Shown: in pieces, positions 5,852-6,031 of the stretch | Layout of the letters: each line of letters begins with the position of its first letter | Numbering within the stretch: the first letter of the stretch is position 1 | Source: an uncultured Erysipelotrichaceae bacterium | GTDB lineage: Bacteria > Bacillota_I > Bacilli_A > Erysipelotrichales > Erysipelotrichaceae | Length of the DNA: 6,031 bases | Direction of reading: 5' to 3' | Assembly: GCA_934692455.1 (NCBI GenBank) | Contig: CAKUTY010000087.1 | Span: 1 to 6,031 of the forward strand | The notes under the pieces: model-generated | The model's database searches: none | What the model saw: the letters and a program-made list of their open reading frames with translations, nothing else | Told to the model about the DNA's origin: nothing | Translations under genes and position numbers: made by a program

Positions 5852-6031
5852 AATCGTTATATTTTTCAAAATATCGGTTTAATATCAAATCAAATAAATA
5901 ATTAAAGCCATAGATGGTATATGCATTTCTAACACCATCTTGGATATAGTCTTTAGAAGAATTATCATCTGTAAAATGAATTACTTTATCATATACTTCA
6001 TTGAAAATTGTTGAATGATTTAGAGTTATTA
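5850..6031 (-). CDS. Partial gene, unidentified protein (C-terminal 60 codons)
   Basis: An open frame on the minus strand runs from the window edge to TTA at 5850-5852 (TAA on that strand), with 59 complete codons and no stop. The 5' end is missing. The readable end includes NEVYDKVIHFTDDN and GVRNAYTIYGFNYLFDLI, closing with NRYFEKYND. This is a soluble-looking, aromatic-rich and probably helical C terminus; I recognise no family. Codon use (GAT, AAT, TAT, TTA) is like the neighbouring genes. It converges on the lipoprotein gene with 10 bases between the two stops, so it belongs to a different transcript. Confidence 0.6.
   Translation of the reverse strand, partial: ITLNHSTIFNEVYDKVIHFTDDNSSKDYIQDGVRNAYTIYGFNYLFDLILNRYFEKYND

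Overview
The window is AT-rich bacterial DNA using the standard code: TGA serves as a stop, and starts include ATG, TTG and probably GTG. It holds a YneF-family protein, a VanZ-family protein, a long-form MmcQ/YjbR protein, strong AAAGGAG-type ribosome binding sites before some genes and U-tailed hairpin terminators. Together these point to a low-GC member of the Bacillota. An Erysipelotrichia- or Bacilli-like gut Firmicute is my best guess, but this is an inference and no species can be named.

Layout. Bases 1-103 look like the 3' part of a structured RNA whose 5' part lies outside the window; the architecture resembles 6S RNA. It is followed by yneF (139-342) and a hairpin terminator. Next comes a translationally coupled pair: a DEDDh 3'-5' exonuclease of the DnaQ/PolC type (401-934) and an MmcQ/YjbR-family protein (931-1596). 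The stretch 1597-2099 has no intact gene. Most of it is a decayed gene (1658-2071) with an in-frame stop and two frameshifts; its recoverable reading resembles the L-2-amino-thiazoline-4-carboxylate hydrolase family.

An MFS_1-like (LacY-related) transporter (2100-3245) follows and ends in a near-perfect hairpin terminator that starts in its last codons. After that terminator a four-gene operon runs to 5839: a membrane-anchored SAF/CpaB-like protein, a VanZ-family membrane protein, RadC and an acidic-tailed lipoprotein. The spacings are 12 bp, a 4-bp overlap and 5 bp. A terminator-like hairpin at the end of the lipoprotein gene could act in both directions, because an unidentified partial gene on the minus strand (5850-6031) converges on it with only 10 bp between the stops.

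The genes do not form one recognisable pathway. The first coupled pair suggests nucleic-acid metabolism or repair, and the last operon joins a putative envelope or pilus-assembly factor, two other envelope proteins and RadC. I see no phage, insertion sequence, CRISPR array, tRNA or clear novel system. The points most worth checking are the 6S-like RNA end, the decayed gene and the orphan CpaB-like protein.
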